Assembly: GCA_035412805.1 (NCBI GenBank)
Contig: DAONVO010000017.1
Location: 1 to 32,388 of the forward strand
From: DTU018 sp029550685
GTDB lineage: Bacteria; Bacillota; Syntrophomonadia; Syntrophomonadales; Syntrophomonadaceae
Length of the DNA stretch: 32,388 bases
Reading direction: 5' to 3'
In this document: in pieces, positions 15,841 through 23,381 of the stretch
Position numbering within the stretch: position 1 is the stretch's first letter
Layout of the letters: the number at the start of each line of letters is the position of its first letter
Position numbers and translations under genes: made by a program
The notes under the pieces: generated by a model
The model's input: the letters and a program-made list of their open reading frames with translations, nothing else
Told to the model about the DNA's origin: nothing
The model's database searches: none

Positions 15841-16728
15841 TTAAGCTTCTGGTGCTTGAGAAGTTTGGATATGCGAGGCTCCCCAGGAAGTCTTGGCCTG
15901 GGTAGCTAGAGCAGCCTTGACCCTGCTCTCAACCGGACTGCCGGCCAAGTTAGGTTCGTTATCCCACAGGATCTTATGATAAGTAAAATATTTGCCTACA
16001 TAGTGGCCCATCTTGCTGGGAGGTATATAAATAAACATGACCTCCGCTAAAACCAAATGGATAACCAGCATCACATTGGGAATCACCGAAAGGGTTAAGA
16101 TCTGAGCCATAATCTGCCGGGCTGAAGCAAAGGAAAGGTCGGGGGTCCAGACCACTATCCCGGTTAATAGAGTGGCCAAAAGAAGCAGTAAATTGAAGTA
16201 TTCCTGAGGGGTAGTATATTTTTTCAGTACCGGATCAAAAATGCGCCGTACCAGGAGCAGGAATACACCCACGGTAGTGATGGTAAAGCCAATTATACCG
16301 GTTACAACGGTAAGATAATAAAGCAGGGCCATCCAAAAGGAAACAGAAGCGCTCACAGGTATACCGGACAGTTCAGTCAGAGCTCCTATGATCAGTAAAA
16401 TGGTCCAGATTATCAATACATAGATTCCCAGATGAAATGAATAGGACAGCCACCACAGGGATCTATGGTTGTCGAAGAGCTTTTTAATAAACAGCATTTC
16501 TTTGAGCATATCGGTAATTTCGGCAGCCTTGGAAATCTGGCGAGATTTACGCCACCACTCAGGTTCTTCCATATATGAACCACCATAGGTATGCCGGCCT
16601 TTTTCCTGGGGTACCGGATATAATTCCATTCTGCCATGCAAGGGCATTTTCGCGAATTTAATGACTTGGTAGACAGATAAGCCAATGAACAGTATCACAG
16701 CCATATAAAATGAAAGCCCTAAAATCAA
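15841..16728 (-). CDS. DsrM/HdrE/TmcC-like cytochrome b (second copy)
   Basis: This is a 295-residue membrane protein with about five to six hydrophobic helices, of the NarI/HdrE cytochrome b type. Histidines in YSFHLGIYVLIIW and in VIHLVLAEVMF...SKMGHYVG are likely heme ligands. It is the partner of the DsrK-like protein 19 bases downstream and would supply it with quinol electrons, or the reverse. The start is a TTG at 16728 with GGGAGGGAG upstream; an in-frame ATG at 16704 is a less likely alternative that would cut into the first helix. It is the first gene of the dsr block. Confidence 0.83.
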   Translation of the reverse strand: MILGLSFYMAVILFIGLSVYQVIKFAKMPLHGRMELYPVPQEKGRHTYGGSYMEEPEWWRKSRQISKAAEITDMLKEMLFIKKLFDNHRSLWWLSYSFHLGIYVLIIWTILLIIGALTELSGIPVSASVSFWMALLYYLTVVTGIIGFTITTVGVFLLLVRRIFDPVLKKYTTPQEYFNLLLLLATLLTGIVVWTPDLSFASARQIMAQILTLSVIPNVMLVIHLVLAEVMFIYIPPSKMGHYVGKYFTYHKILWDNEPNLAGSPVESRVKAALATQAKTSWGASHIQTSQAPEA

Positions 16729-16819
16729 ACCCGTCTCCCTCCCTCTGGATTGTTAAATCGCCTACTGTAACTCTATTTTCACTTTAAGAAACTCCACCGG
16801 CTTTGTAAAATAGGGTGTT

Positions 16820-16849
16820 TTAATAGTGACGATTGAAGTTTCCTATCAA
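16820..16849 (-). promoter_or_regulatory. Candidate promoter of the dsr block
   Basis: On the minus strand TTGATA (16844-16849) and TATTAA (16820-16825) are spaced by 18 bases, a fair match to a sigma-A promoter. They lie about 90 bases before the dsrM-like start. Only sequence similarity supports this. Confidence 0.4.
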
Positions 16850-16859
16850 TAAAATCGTC

Positions 16860-16873
16860 CTGCAATTTTGCAG
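16860..16873. promoter_or_regulatory. Palindrome, candidate TetR operator
   Basis: CTGCAA-TT-TTGCAG is a perfect 14-base palindrome midway between two divergent promoter candidates. A half-related TTGCAAAACC follows at 16881. It is a good candidate operator for the adjacent TetR-type regulator. Confidence 0.45.
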
Positions 16874-16880
16874 CTAAACC

Positions 16881-16908
16881 TTGCAAAACCAGGGGTAAAA
16901 CTTATAAT
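16881..16908 (+). promoter_or_regulatory. Candidate tetR promoter
   Basis: TTGCAA (16881-16886), a 16-base spacer and TATAAT (16903-16908) form a plausible sigma-A promoter. The -10 is a perfect match to consensus and the -35 matches 4 of 6. The leader to the GTG start is about 120 bases. Confidence 0.5.
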
Positions 16909-17035
16909 AAGAATGGCTGTGGATATTGTGTTAAATCCTATGCTTAAGGTAGATACGACTTGCGATCATTGCTGACTAAAACCGGCAATGGTAAACTTAA
17001 GCCACTAATTTTCGTATTGCACAGGAGGTTCGGCA

Positions 17036-17638
17036 GTGAGCCACGATAATAACAACAGGGAAAAAATATTAGCGGCAGCACGGATACTTATGGCTGAAAA
17101 GGGCATTAAGAAAACCAGCCTGGCAGATATAGCTCGCGCTGTAGGAATCAGTAAAGGCACTTTGTTCTATCATTTTGCCAGCAAAGATGATTTGGTAAAT
17201 GACATTTTAGCCGATCACTTTACCAATCTGGTGGATATAGCCAAAGCTCACTTACCCCAGCACCTGAAGAATAACAACCCTGCCCAAATACTAAAAATGA
17301 TTTTTGAACAGTTTACCAATGATCTCGATATCACTCGTCTGGATCTATATCTGCTGCAAGAAGGCATTCAAGGCAATGAGAACATCAACCAGAAGTTTTT
17401 AGAAAGGAAGCGCTACTGGCGTAAGGTTATTGCTGATGATCTAGAAACGGTATTTGGTATTACCGATCCGGTATATTCATCAGCTTTGGGGGCTATGCTT
17501 TTAGCCATTATTGACGGTCTGGCGCTGCAGATTCTGGTGGAGCCCGGCAGTGTAAATCTTGAAGAAATCAGCAGTACCTTGGCTGAAATGATCACCCTGC
17601 TGGCATCTGCAGAATCACACCAGCGGTCCAGTCGCTGA
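17036..17638 (+). CDS. TetR/AcrR-family transcriptional regulator
   Basis: This is a 200-residue repressor-type regulator and the only plus-strand gene. The N-terminal helix-turn-helix spans about residues 8-55 (TSLADIARAVGISKGTLFYHF). The ligand-binding helical domain follows with no recognisable specificity. The GTG start at 17036 has AGGAGG 7 bases before it. It sits divergent to the dsr block and convergent with the SDR-Xsc block, so it could control either or both. The palindrome at 16860-16873 would serve autoregulation; the motifs at 23281-23300 and 24942-24961 have a different sequence. Confidence 0.9.
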   Translation: MSHDNNNREKILAAARILMAEKGIKKTSLADIARAVGISKGTLFYHFASKDDLVNDILADHFTNLVDIAKAHLPQHLKNNNPAQILKMIFEQFTNDLDITRLDLYLLQEGIQGNENINQKFLERKRYWRKVIADDLETVFGITDPVYSSALGAMLLAIIDGLALQILVEPGSVNLEEISSTLAEMITLLASAESHQRSSR

Positions 17639-17735
17639 TAATTGGGTCACATCTATTAGGAGTAAAGAGCGCACCTATCGAGCAAGGATCATCATTTCCC
17701 CATTGGAAACAGCACCCATATGCTTTTATTGCTAT

Positions 17736-17799
17736 AGCCCCCCACTTCATCTAACAGTTCGGCCAATTGGAAGAAGGTATTTCTTCGTTTTGGGGGGCT
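17736..17799. terminator. Hairpin between convergent tetR and SDR genes
   Basis: AGCCCCCCA (17736-17744) pairs perfectly with TGGGGGGCT (17791-17799). The long loop contains a second stem, GAAGAA/TTCTTC (17770-17775 and 17781-17786). It lies 18 bases past the SDR stop and about 100 bases past the tetR stop. There is no clear T-tract, so it may be a bidirectional terminator or another RNA structure. Confidence 0.45.
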
Positions 17800-17817
17800 G
17801 GCAATTATCTTCTGCTT

Positions 17818-18627
17818 CTACAAATCGAACACATACTCATTTAATGAAAGCATGATTTCCTCATAGGCTACCGGGTCACTGTGATATAGATCCCAGGATG
17901 CCTGAGCCGTTTCACCCAGCAGTAACTGTCTTTCTTCCTGGGCTGCCGCATTGAAAATACTGTCTGCTGCATCATCTGGCATCAATACATTTCCAGAAGT
18001 TGGCCTTTCTTTACTCATAGGTGTTCCATCAGCACTCAAATTGTTCTTTCCCAGGTTGGTCTTAATATAGGTGGCAAATACCAGCAGAACCTGGACTCCG
18101 CTCCTGGCTACTTCTGTTCGCAGAGTATTCAAAAAACCGGCCATTCCGTGTTTGGCGGCTGCATAGCCAGTTCTGCCTGCCAGAGGGGCATATCCAGCCA
18201 CACTGGCGATTCCTATAATCGTTCCCTGGGTCCTTACTATACTGTCAATGGCGGCTTTGGTGCAGTAAATAGTACCGAAGAGACTTATATCGATAACCGT
18301 TTTAAGTACAGAAGCCTTGGTTTTCTGAAACAAGCTTACGTGTGATACTCCGGCATTATTAATCAGTACATATATATCGCCCATTTTATCTACAACCTGG
18401 CCCATGGTATCATTTACTGCCGCTTCATCGGTCACATCACACACGAAAGTATTGGCAGAAGCTCCCATAGTTTTCAGTTCTTCAGCCAATATTTCCAAGC
18501 CCTTGGCATCCTTATCGAGGCCAGCTATTTTGGCGCCTGCTTGAGCAAAGCGTTTGCAAAGAGCATAGCCCAGCCCTGAGGCAGCACCGGTTACAACCAC
18601 AACCTTGTCCTTAAAATCTCTGGCCAT
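17818..18627 (-). CDS. Short-chain dehydrogenase/reductase
   Basis: This is a 269-residue NAD(P)-dependent SDR oxidoreductase. The dinucleotide motif TGAASGLG is at residues 14-21, NNAG at about 90-93, the catalytic Ser in GIASVAGY, and YAAAK is the Tyr/Lys pair. The start ATG has AAGAAGGT upstream. It is the last gene of the Xsc block, separated from xsc by a strong hairpin (18684-18721). SDR enzymes act on sulfonates in known pathways, for instance sulfoacetaldehyde reductase/isethionate dehydrogenase and dihydroxypropanesulfonate dehydrogenase. Such a role here is inference; the substrate cannot be read from the sequence. Confidence 0.88.
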   Translation of the reverse strand: MARDFKDKVVVVTGAASGLGYALCKRFAQAGAKIAGLDKDAKGLEILAEELKTMGASANTFVCDVTDEAAVNDTMGQVVDKMGDIYVLINNAGVSHVSLFQKTKASVLKTVIDISLFGTIYCTKAAIDSIVRTQGTIIGIASVAGYAPLAGRTGYAAAKHGMAGFLNTLRTEVARSGVQVLLVFATYIKTNLGKNNLSADGTPMSKERPTSGNVLMPDDAADSIFNAAAQEERQLLLGETAQASWDLYHSDPVAYEEIMLSLNEYVFDL

Positions 18628-18683
18628 TTCACATACCTTCTTTCATTAGGTAAAGGCAGTTAGCATGTTTAGTCCAGTATGTT

Positions 18684-18721
18684 GTTGGTGCCGTTACCCA
18701 TAAGCGGGTACCGGCACCAAC
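18684..18721 (-). terminator. Strong hairpin between xsc and the SDR gene
   Basis: GTTGGTGCC (18684-18692) pairs with GGCACCAAC (18713-18721) and continues as G-TACCC/GGGTA-C with one mismatch, giving about 15 pairs around a 6-base loop. It lies 24 bases past the xsc stop. No T-run follows on the minus strand, so it may stabilise the xsc message or reduce read-through into the SDR gene. Confidence 0.55.
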
Positions 18722-18744
18722 GGGTTGTAATTTCTGCTGCGAAT

Positions 18745-20478
18745 CTACCAATTTCTATAATCAAGATGCTTGTACTTGTCTAAATACCTTACTGGTAGAG
18801 AGAGGGCATCCTTTCTGAAGGGCGGTGCCAGCTGGGTTCCGTCAACTTCAAACTGTAGAACCGCCGGACGTCCTGATTTAATAGCTGCCAGGAAGGCATC
18901 ACCTACATCTTCAGCCCGGTCAACAGTGGCTCCATAGGCACCCATAACTTTAGCCACTTCAGCAAAGTTGGGAGCTTCGATATCTACGCCATAGAACCGG
19001 TTGTTGTAGAAGTCAATCTGGTTTTTCTTTTCTGCACACCAGGCAGTGTTATGGAATACACAGGCAACTACCGGAATGTTTTCCTGAACTGCAGTACTTA
19101 CTTCATGCAGGCTCATTCCCCAGGCGCCATCGCCAACAATATTGAAGACAGGTGCTTCGGGGCGGCCTAATTTGGCTCCCAGAGCAGCAGGATAAGAGAA
19201 TCCTGTATTGCCGAAAGTCAAGGCGGCAATATGCTGCCTGCCTTTGTTGAAATTAAAATAGCTGTTGGCCGTGGAGGCAACATTGCCGATATCGGTGGCC
19301 AGAATGGCGTCTTCCGGCATAACTTTGGCCAATTCAAACAGCACTCTCCTGGGGTTGATAGGATTACCGGGAACCATAGCCAACTCTTCGATTTCCTTGT
19401 TCCAGGCGGCTTTGCGGTCAGCTACTTCCTTCAAACGAGCTTCATCCGGCTTGCGATCTCCCACTTTGGCCTGGAGCAGCTTCAGGATTTCAATGGCAGC
19501 AGCTTTGGCATCCCCAATGATACCCACTTCTATCGGATGGGTTCTGGCGATATTAAGCGGGTTGATGTCCACTTGAATAATCTTGGCGGTCTCCGGGAAG
19601 TAGTTTATATCATACTGGGGCAGGGTTCCGAAAACGGATAGTCTGGTTCCCAGGGCCAGGATGACATCAGCCTCAGCCAGGGTATTCATAGCCGCTTTGG
19701 ATCCCATATAGCCTATCGGACCTACATGCAGCGGGTGATTGGCCGGGAAAGCATCATTGTGCAGGTAGGTGCAGGCCACGGGAGCAGTCAACAGGTCGGC
19801 AATCTGAGCTACGATGTCATGGGCATCGGTATCAACCACACCACGTCCGGATACGATAACCGGTTTTTTCGCAGTTGCCAGCAGCTCAGCAGCCCTTTGC
19901 AAGGCTTCCGGTGAACCGCAGCCACGGTCATCCACACGATACTGGTGGGGCTCCAGGATATAATCTTCCACTTCTCCGTAGAAATAGTCCCGGGGGATAT
20001 CCAGTAAAACCGGACCTCTCAGGGCATAAGCCGTACGGAAAGCAGTTCTGGTGCAGTCTGCTGCCCGGCTGGGATGAGGTAGGCGAATAGTGGCCTTGGT
20101 AATGGCTTTGAAAACCGATACCTGGTCACACTCCTGGAATCCGTCCCAACCTACAGTCTTTGTACCTGCTGAAGGAGCAATTACTACCATAGGGGTATGG
20201 CCCATGTTGGCAGCAGCCACTGAAGTAACCATGTTGGTTATTCCAGGGCCGTTCTGGCCGATTACCACACCGCATTTGCCGGTTACCCGGGTATAGGCAT
20301 CTTCCATATGAGCAGCACTTTGCTCATGGCGAACCGGGATAAATCTGATACCGGCTGCCGGGAAAAGATCCAGCAGGTCCATGAAGGCTGAACCTACTAT
20401 ACCTGAAACGTGTTCAACGCCTTCAGCAACCAATGTCTCACAAATTGCTTCACTGGCTATCATTTTTTGTTTAGCCAT
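18745..20478 (-). CDS. xsc: Sulfoacetaldehyde acetyltransferase family (Xsc) ThDP enzyme
   Basis: This is a 577-residue cytoplasmic ThDP- and Mg-dependent enzyme. Xsc converts sulfoacetaldehyde and phosphate to acetyl phosphate and sulfite. Resemblance to Xsc, by recall, runs the full length: IVGSAFMDLLDLFP (27-40), catalytic Glu52 in RHEQSAAHM, QNGPGITN (75-82), IPRDYFYGEV (161-170), TYLHNDAFP then GYMGSKAAM (237-264), FGTLPQY (283-289), the ThDP motif GDGAWG (449-454) with Asn477, and the Xsc-type tail PPFRKDALSLPVR. It differs from proteobacterial Xsc in places, for example IAPSAGT where ITPETGT is usual. A strong AAGGAGG site precedes the ATG. The family is well supported; activity on sulfoacetaldehyde is likely but unproven. 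Confidence 0.82.
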   Translation of the reverse strand: MAKQKMIASEAICETLVAEGVEHVSGIVGSAFMDLLDLFPAAGIRFIPVRHEQSAAHMEDAYTRVTGKCGVVIGQNGPGITNMVTSVAAANMGHTPMVVIAPSAGTKTVGWDGFQECDQVSVFKAITKATIRLPHPSRAADCTRTAFRTAYALRGPVLLDIPRDYFYGEVEDYILEPHQYRVDDRGCGSPEALQRAAELLATAKKPVIVSGRGVVDTDAHDIVAQIADLLTAPVACTYLHNDAFPANHPLHVGPIGYMGSKAAMNTLAEADVILALGTRLSVFGTLPQYDINYFPETAKIIQVDINPLNIARTHPIEVGIIGDAKAAAIEILKLLQAKVGDRKPDEARLKEVADRKAAWNKEIEELAMVPGNPINPRRVLFELAKVMPEDAILATDIGNVASTANSYFNFNKGRQHIAALTFGNTGFSYPAALGAKLGRPEAPVFNIVGDGAWGMSLHEVSTAVQENIPVVACVFHNTAWCAEKKNQIDFYNNRFYGVDIEAPNFAEVAKVMGAYGATVDRAEDVGDAFLAAIKSGRPAVLQFEVDGTQLAPPFRKDALSLPVRYLDKYKHLDYRNW

Positions 20479-20546
20479 GTCAATCCTCCTTAATAAAACA
20501 GTCGCTTAAATGCTTTGCGCTATAGTTACAGCTTCCAGGGGTTCTA

Positions 20547-22187
20547 TTATACAGTAGGTCCTACATTTACATCGGTAATTACATTTACAACCGCTGGCTT
20601 ATCAGATGCCAGAGCCCGGTCAATTGCTGCTCCGATATCTGCTGCTTCGGTGACAAACTCTCCGTGACCGCCCAGAGCTTCAACTACCTGGTCGTAGCGG
20701 ACATTTTCTCTCAGATAGAGGCCTACGAAGGGTTTATCTTCTCCAGCCTTCTTGGCTTCGGACCGCTTGATCATACCCCAGCAGCCGTCATTAAGGATAA
20801 TGGTAGTGAATTTGATCCCGTAACGCAGGGCGGTATCGTATTCCATTGCTCCGTAACCGAAAGCTCCATCACCAGTGAGAAGGATAACTTTCTTATCCGG
20901 ATGTGCCAGGGCAGCAGCCATAGCATAGGGTACCCCTACTCCCAATGGTCCAAAGCTGCCATTGGCAATACCCATGTACTGACCAGGGCCGGTAGCAGGC
21001 AGGAACATGTTGCCGAAAGACGCAGTGTCACCGCCGTCAATAACCACGATAGTATCTTCATCTATGCGCTGCCTGATTTCAAACATCAACCGCGCCGGAT
21101 GAATGGGCTTCTGATCAGATGACAGCAGAGGCAGTACAGCCTGCACCATCTGAGCTTTGCCGTTGTTAAGCGCATCTACCCATCCCTGGTGAGTTTTGGG
21201 TTCCACGGCTTCAATCAGCTGTTTCAAAACCTCTTTTACATCCCCTACGATGCCTACTTCTACATCCAACTGGTCAGCAATAGCAGTGGCACTGATGTCA
21301 ACGCGAATAATCTTAGCATTCGGGAAGGAGTCTCTGGTCATCAGGTATCCAGGACGCGTTCCCAGTACCAGAACTACGTCGGCATTGGCACCTGCTGCAG
21401 CAAAAATCGGATGCTTAGAAGCTGCAATCGTCATAAATAAAGGATGGCTGTCGGGAACCAGACCGCGAGCCGCATTGCGGGTGAAGAAAGGAATTCCTGT
21501 TTTCTCTACAAATTCTTTCAGTTCATCTCCGGCTTTGGCATAAAATGCCCCGCTGCCAACTACCACCATAGGTCTTTGCGCCTCATTCAAAAGCCGGGCG
21601 GCCTTTTCGATGTCAGCCGGGTTACCCAGGGGCTTGTTCTCAATCCGGTAGGTCTTTTGGAATTCAACTTTGGATTCATCAGCATAGCCTTCCATAATAT
21701 TCCGGGGAATCTCAATATAAACCGGGCCTGGCCGGCCAGTGGTCGCTTCAGCAATTCCCCTGCCGATATATTCCGGTATGCGGTGACTTTCCAGCACTAC
21801 CCGGGCATGTTTAGTCAGGGGTTTGAAAAGATCCAGCTGGTTAAAGTCCTGCATTTCATTGCGGTCATACTGTTCGATAGCTGCCTTTCCGCCAATGATC
21901 AGTACCGGGGCACAGTCCCGTTCAGCATTAGCAATACCTGTTACCAAATTGGTTACCCCAGGTCCGGCAGTGGCCGTACATACTCCCACTTCACCGGTAG
22001 CCAATGCCCATCCCTGGGCCATCATAGCTGCCGTCATCTCATGTCTGACCCCGATAAATTTAATGCCGTTTTCCTCACAGGATTCCATCATTGGATAAAT
22101 GTGGCCTCCGGGAATACCAAAAATATACTTTACGCCTTCTTTTTTCAGTACTTCTTGAACCATGGTTCCGCCTCTGATTTCACCCAT
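20547..22187 (-). CDS. Acetolactate-synthase-like ThDP enzyme, function unassigned
   Basis: This is a 546-residue full-length three-domain ThDP enzyme. The N-terminal pyrimidine-binding domain has FGIPGGHIYP and catalytic Glu50 in VRHEMTAAM. The central domain spans about 190-330. The C-terminal diphosphate-binding domain has GDGAFG (439-444) with Asn466. It resembles acetolactate synthase, oxalyl-CoA decarboxylase/2-hydroxyacyl-CoA lyase and benzaldehyde-lyase-type enzymes. No regulatory ilvN/ilvH subunit or other branched-chain gene is nearby. It lies 68 bases before xsc and 33 bases after a dehydrogenase, so a 2-oxoacid decarboxylase producing the Xsc substrate (sulfopyruvate to sulfoacetaldehyde) is an attractive inference. 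The ribosome site AGGAGG is clear. Confidence 0.82.
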   Translation of the reverse strand: MGEIRGGTMVQEVLKKEGVKYIFGIPGGHIYPMMESCEENGIKFIGVRHEMTAAMMAQGWALATGEVGVCTATAGPGVTNLVTGIANAERDCAPVLIIGGKAAIEQYDRNEMQDFNQLDLFKPLTKHARVVLESHRIPEYIGRGIAEATTGRPGPVYIEIPRNIMEGYADESKVEFQKTYRIENKPLGNPADIEKAARLLNEAQRPMVVVGSGAFYAKAGDELKEFVEKTGIPFFTRNAARGLVPDSHPLFMTIAASKHPIFAAAGANADVVLVLGTRPGYLMTRDSFPNAKIIRVDISATAIADQLDVEVGIVGDVKEVLKQLIEAVEPKTHQGWVDALNNGKAQMVQAVLPLLSSDQKPIHPARLMFEIRQRIDEDTIVVIDGGDTASFGNMFLPATGPGQYMGIANGSFGPLGVGVPYAMAAALAHPDKKVILLTGDGAFGYGAMEYDTALRYGIKFTTIILNDGCWGMIKRSEAKKAGEDKPFVGLYLRENVRYDQVVEALGGHGEFVTEAADIGAAIDRALASDKPAVVNVITDVNVGPTV

Positions 22188-22220
22188 TATAAATACCTCC
22201 TATCAAAAAATTGTTGCACA

Positions 22221-23156
22221 CTAGAACTGTTTAACTGTCTTTATGACCTTAAGGATTTTACGGTTGCGGGCGTTTTGGATTTCTACCCGATCCAGACCGG
22301 TATAGTCCTTTAAGCCCTTGCCGGTCTTCACGCCCAGATTACCTTCGGCAACCAACTTATCGGGCAACGCGGTAGCCGTTGTGTTGCAAAGCATGGGGGC
22401 CAGGAAAGTTCCCCCGAGTTTACCCAAATCCCAGCCGATATGATCGTATAGCTCCAGGGGGCCCTCAAAAGCCAGCTTAAGTCCTGCATTATTGGTGACA
22501 GCAGCATCCACATCTTCCCAGGATGCCCATCCCTGTTCCACAATATAATTGGCTTCCCGGGCCAGGGCAGTGTTCAGACGGTTTACGATAAATCCTATTA
22601 CATACTGTTTCAATACCACTGGTGTCTTATCAATGCTCTTATATATCTGTTTAGCGGTTTCCAAGGTTTCCTCAGATGTCTCCGGTCCCAAAACGATTTC
22701 CACCAGGGGGATAATGTGAGCCGGATTGTTGAAGTGACCGATTAATACCCTGCCCGGATTGGATACCTTTACAATATCGTAAATGTTCATACCCGATGTG
22801 GTACTGGTCAGAATAGTATCAGGAGAACAGAGTCTATCCAGCTCAGCGAATAAATCATGTTTTATATCAGGCACTTCCGGAATTGCTTCCACAACAAATT
22901 TTGCCGTAACAGCACCGTCTTCCAGTTTGTCAGTGTAAACCAGCAAATCATTTACGTTCTGGATGCCTTCATCCGTTATCATGCCTTCTTCTTTTAATAC
23001 CTGGACATTGCCGGCAATGAGCTTTTTAGCCATTTCCAACTGTTCAGCACTCTGATCATAGAGTGTGGTTGGATAGCCATGGGCGGCAAATACTCCGGCA
23101 ATGGAATGGCCCATTATCCCCGCTCCTACAACCAGAACATTAATCTTGTCGCTCAC
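22221..23156 (-). CDS. 3-hydroxyacyl-CoA dehydrogenase-like NAD(P) oxidoreductase
   Basis: This is a 311-residue protein of the 3-hydroxyacyl-CoA dehydrogenase fold. It has a Rossmann domain with GAGIMG (11-16), the catalytic-region stretch LIGHFNNPAHIIPLVEIV, and a C-terminal helical domain with GFIVNRLNTALAREA. The family also includes enzymes acting on free hydroxy acids (L-carnitine and L-gulonate dehydrogenases). No thiolase, crotonase or acyl-CoA dehydrogenase is nearby. With the neighbouring ThDP enzymes, a hydroxy-sulfonate (for example sulfolactate) dehydrogenase role is possible but not shown. It starts at GTG 23156 with AAAGGAGG upstream; a candidate operator is at 23281-23300. Confidence 0.83.
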   Translation of the reverse strand: MSDKINVLVVGAGIMGHSIAGVFAAHGYPTTLYDQSAEQLEMAKKLIAGNVQVLKEEGMITDEGIQNVNDLLVYTDKLEDGAVTAKFVVEAIPEVPDIKHDLFAELDRLCSPDTILTSTTSGMNIYDIVKVSNPGRVLIGHFNNPAHIIPLVEIVLGPETSEETLETAKQIYKSIDKTPVVLKQYVIGFIVNRLNTALAREANYIVEQGWASWEDVDAAVTNNAGLKLAFEGPLELYDHIGWDLGKLGGTFLAPMLCNTTATALPDKLVAEGNLGVKTGKGLKDYTGLDRVEIQNARNRKILKVIKTVKQF

Positions 23157-23280
23157 TATCTTCGATTCCTCCTTTATGCATGCTGAATTAACATCAACAT
23201 ATTGAACGGGTATTTATTCAGTCGTAAGTAAACAATTTTAAGCCGCTGTTTCCCTCCTTTTATCCAAATACTCTTTACGT

Positions 23281-23300
23281 GTCGGGCGGTCGTTCAACCG
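23281..23300. promoter_or_regulatory. Candidate operator, copy 2 of the CGGTCGT-CAACCG motif
   Basis: The core CGGTCGTTCAACCG (23287-23300) with the preceding GTCGGG matches the motif at 24942-24961 in 18 of 20 bases. It lies 125 bases before the dehydrogenase start. On the minus strand it overlaps a TTGAAC that could act as a -35. Just to its right a T7 run on the minus strand (23311-23317) follows weak stems, a possible end of the transporter transcript. Near-palindromes of this kind are typical TetR-family sites. Confidence 0.55.
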
Positions 23301-23381
23301 TCTGGAAGCTAAAAAAATATCTGGTTTAATAAACTGCAGACCATCCTGTCCTTAACAGGTAAAGCCTCCTGCCTGGGTCAA

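Larger units (their letters stand above)
16729..17035. promoter_or_regulatory. Divergent control region between dsrMK-like genes and tetR
   Basis: This is a 307-base gap between divergent genes. It holds a candidate promoter on each strand (16820-16849 minus, 16881-16908 plus) with a perfect palindrome (16860-16873) between them. Such an arrangement is typical for a TetR-type repressor that controls itself and its neighbour. Confidence 0.5.

Noticed and set aside
21444..22313. A 289-codon open frame on the plus strand
   Set aside because: It lies antisense to the ThDP enzyme gene, has no ribosome site or family features, and extends into the neighbouring dehydrogenase gene. It is a shadow of high-coding-density DNA.
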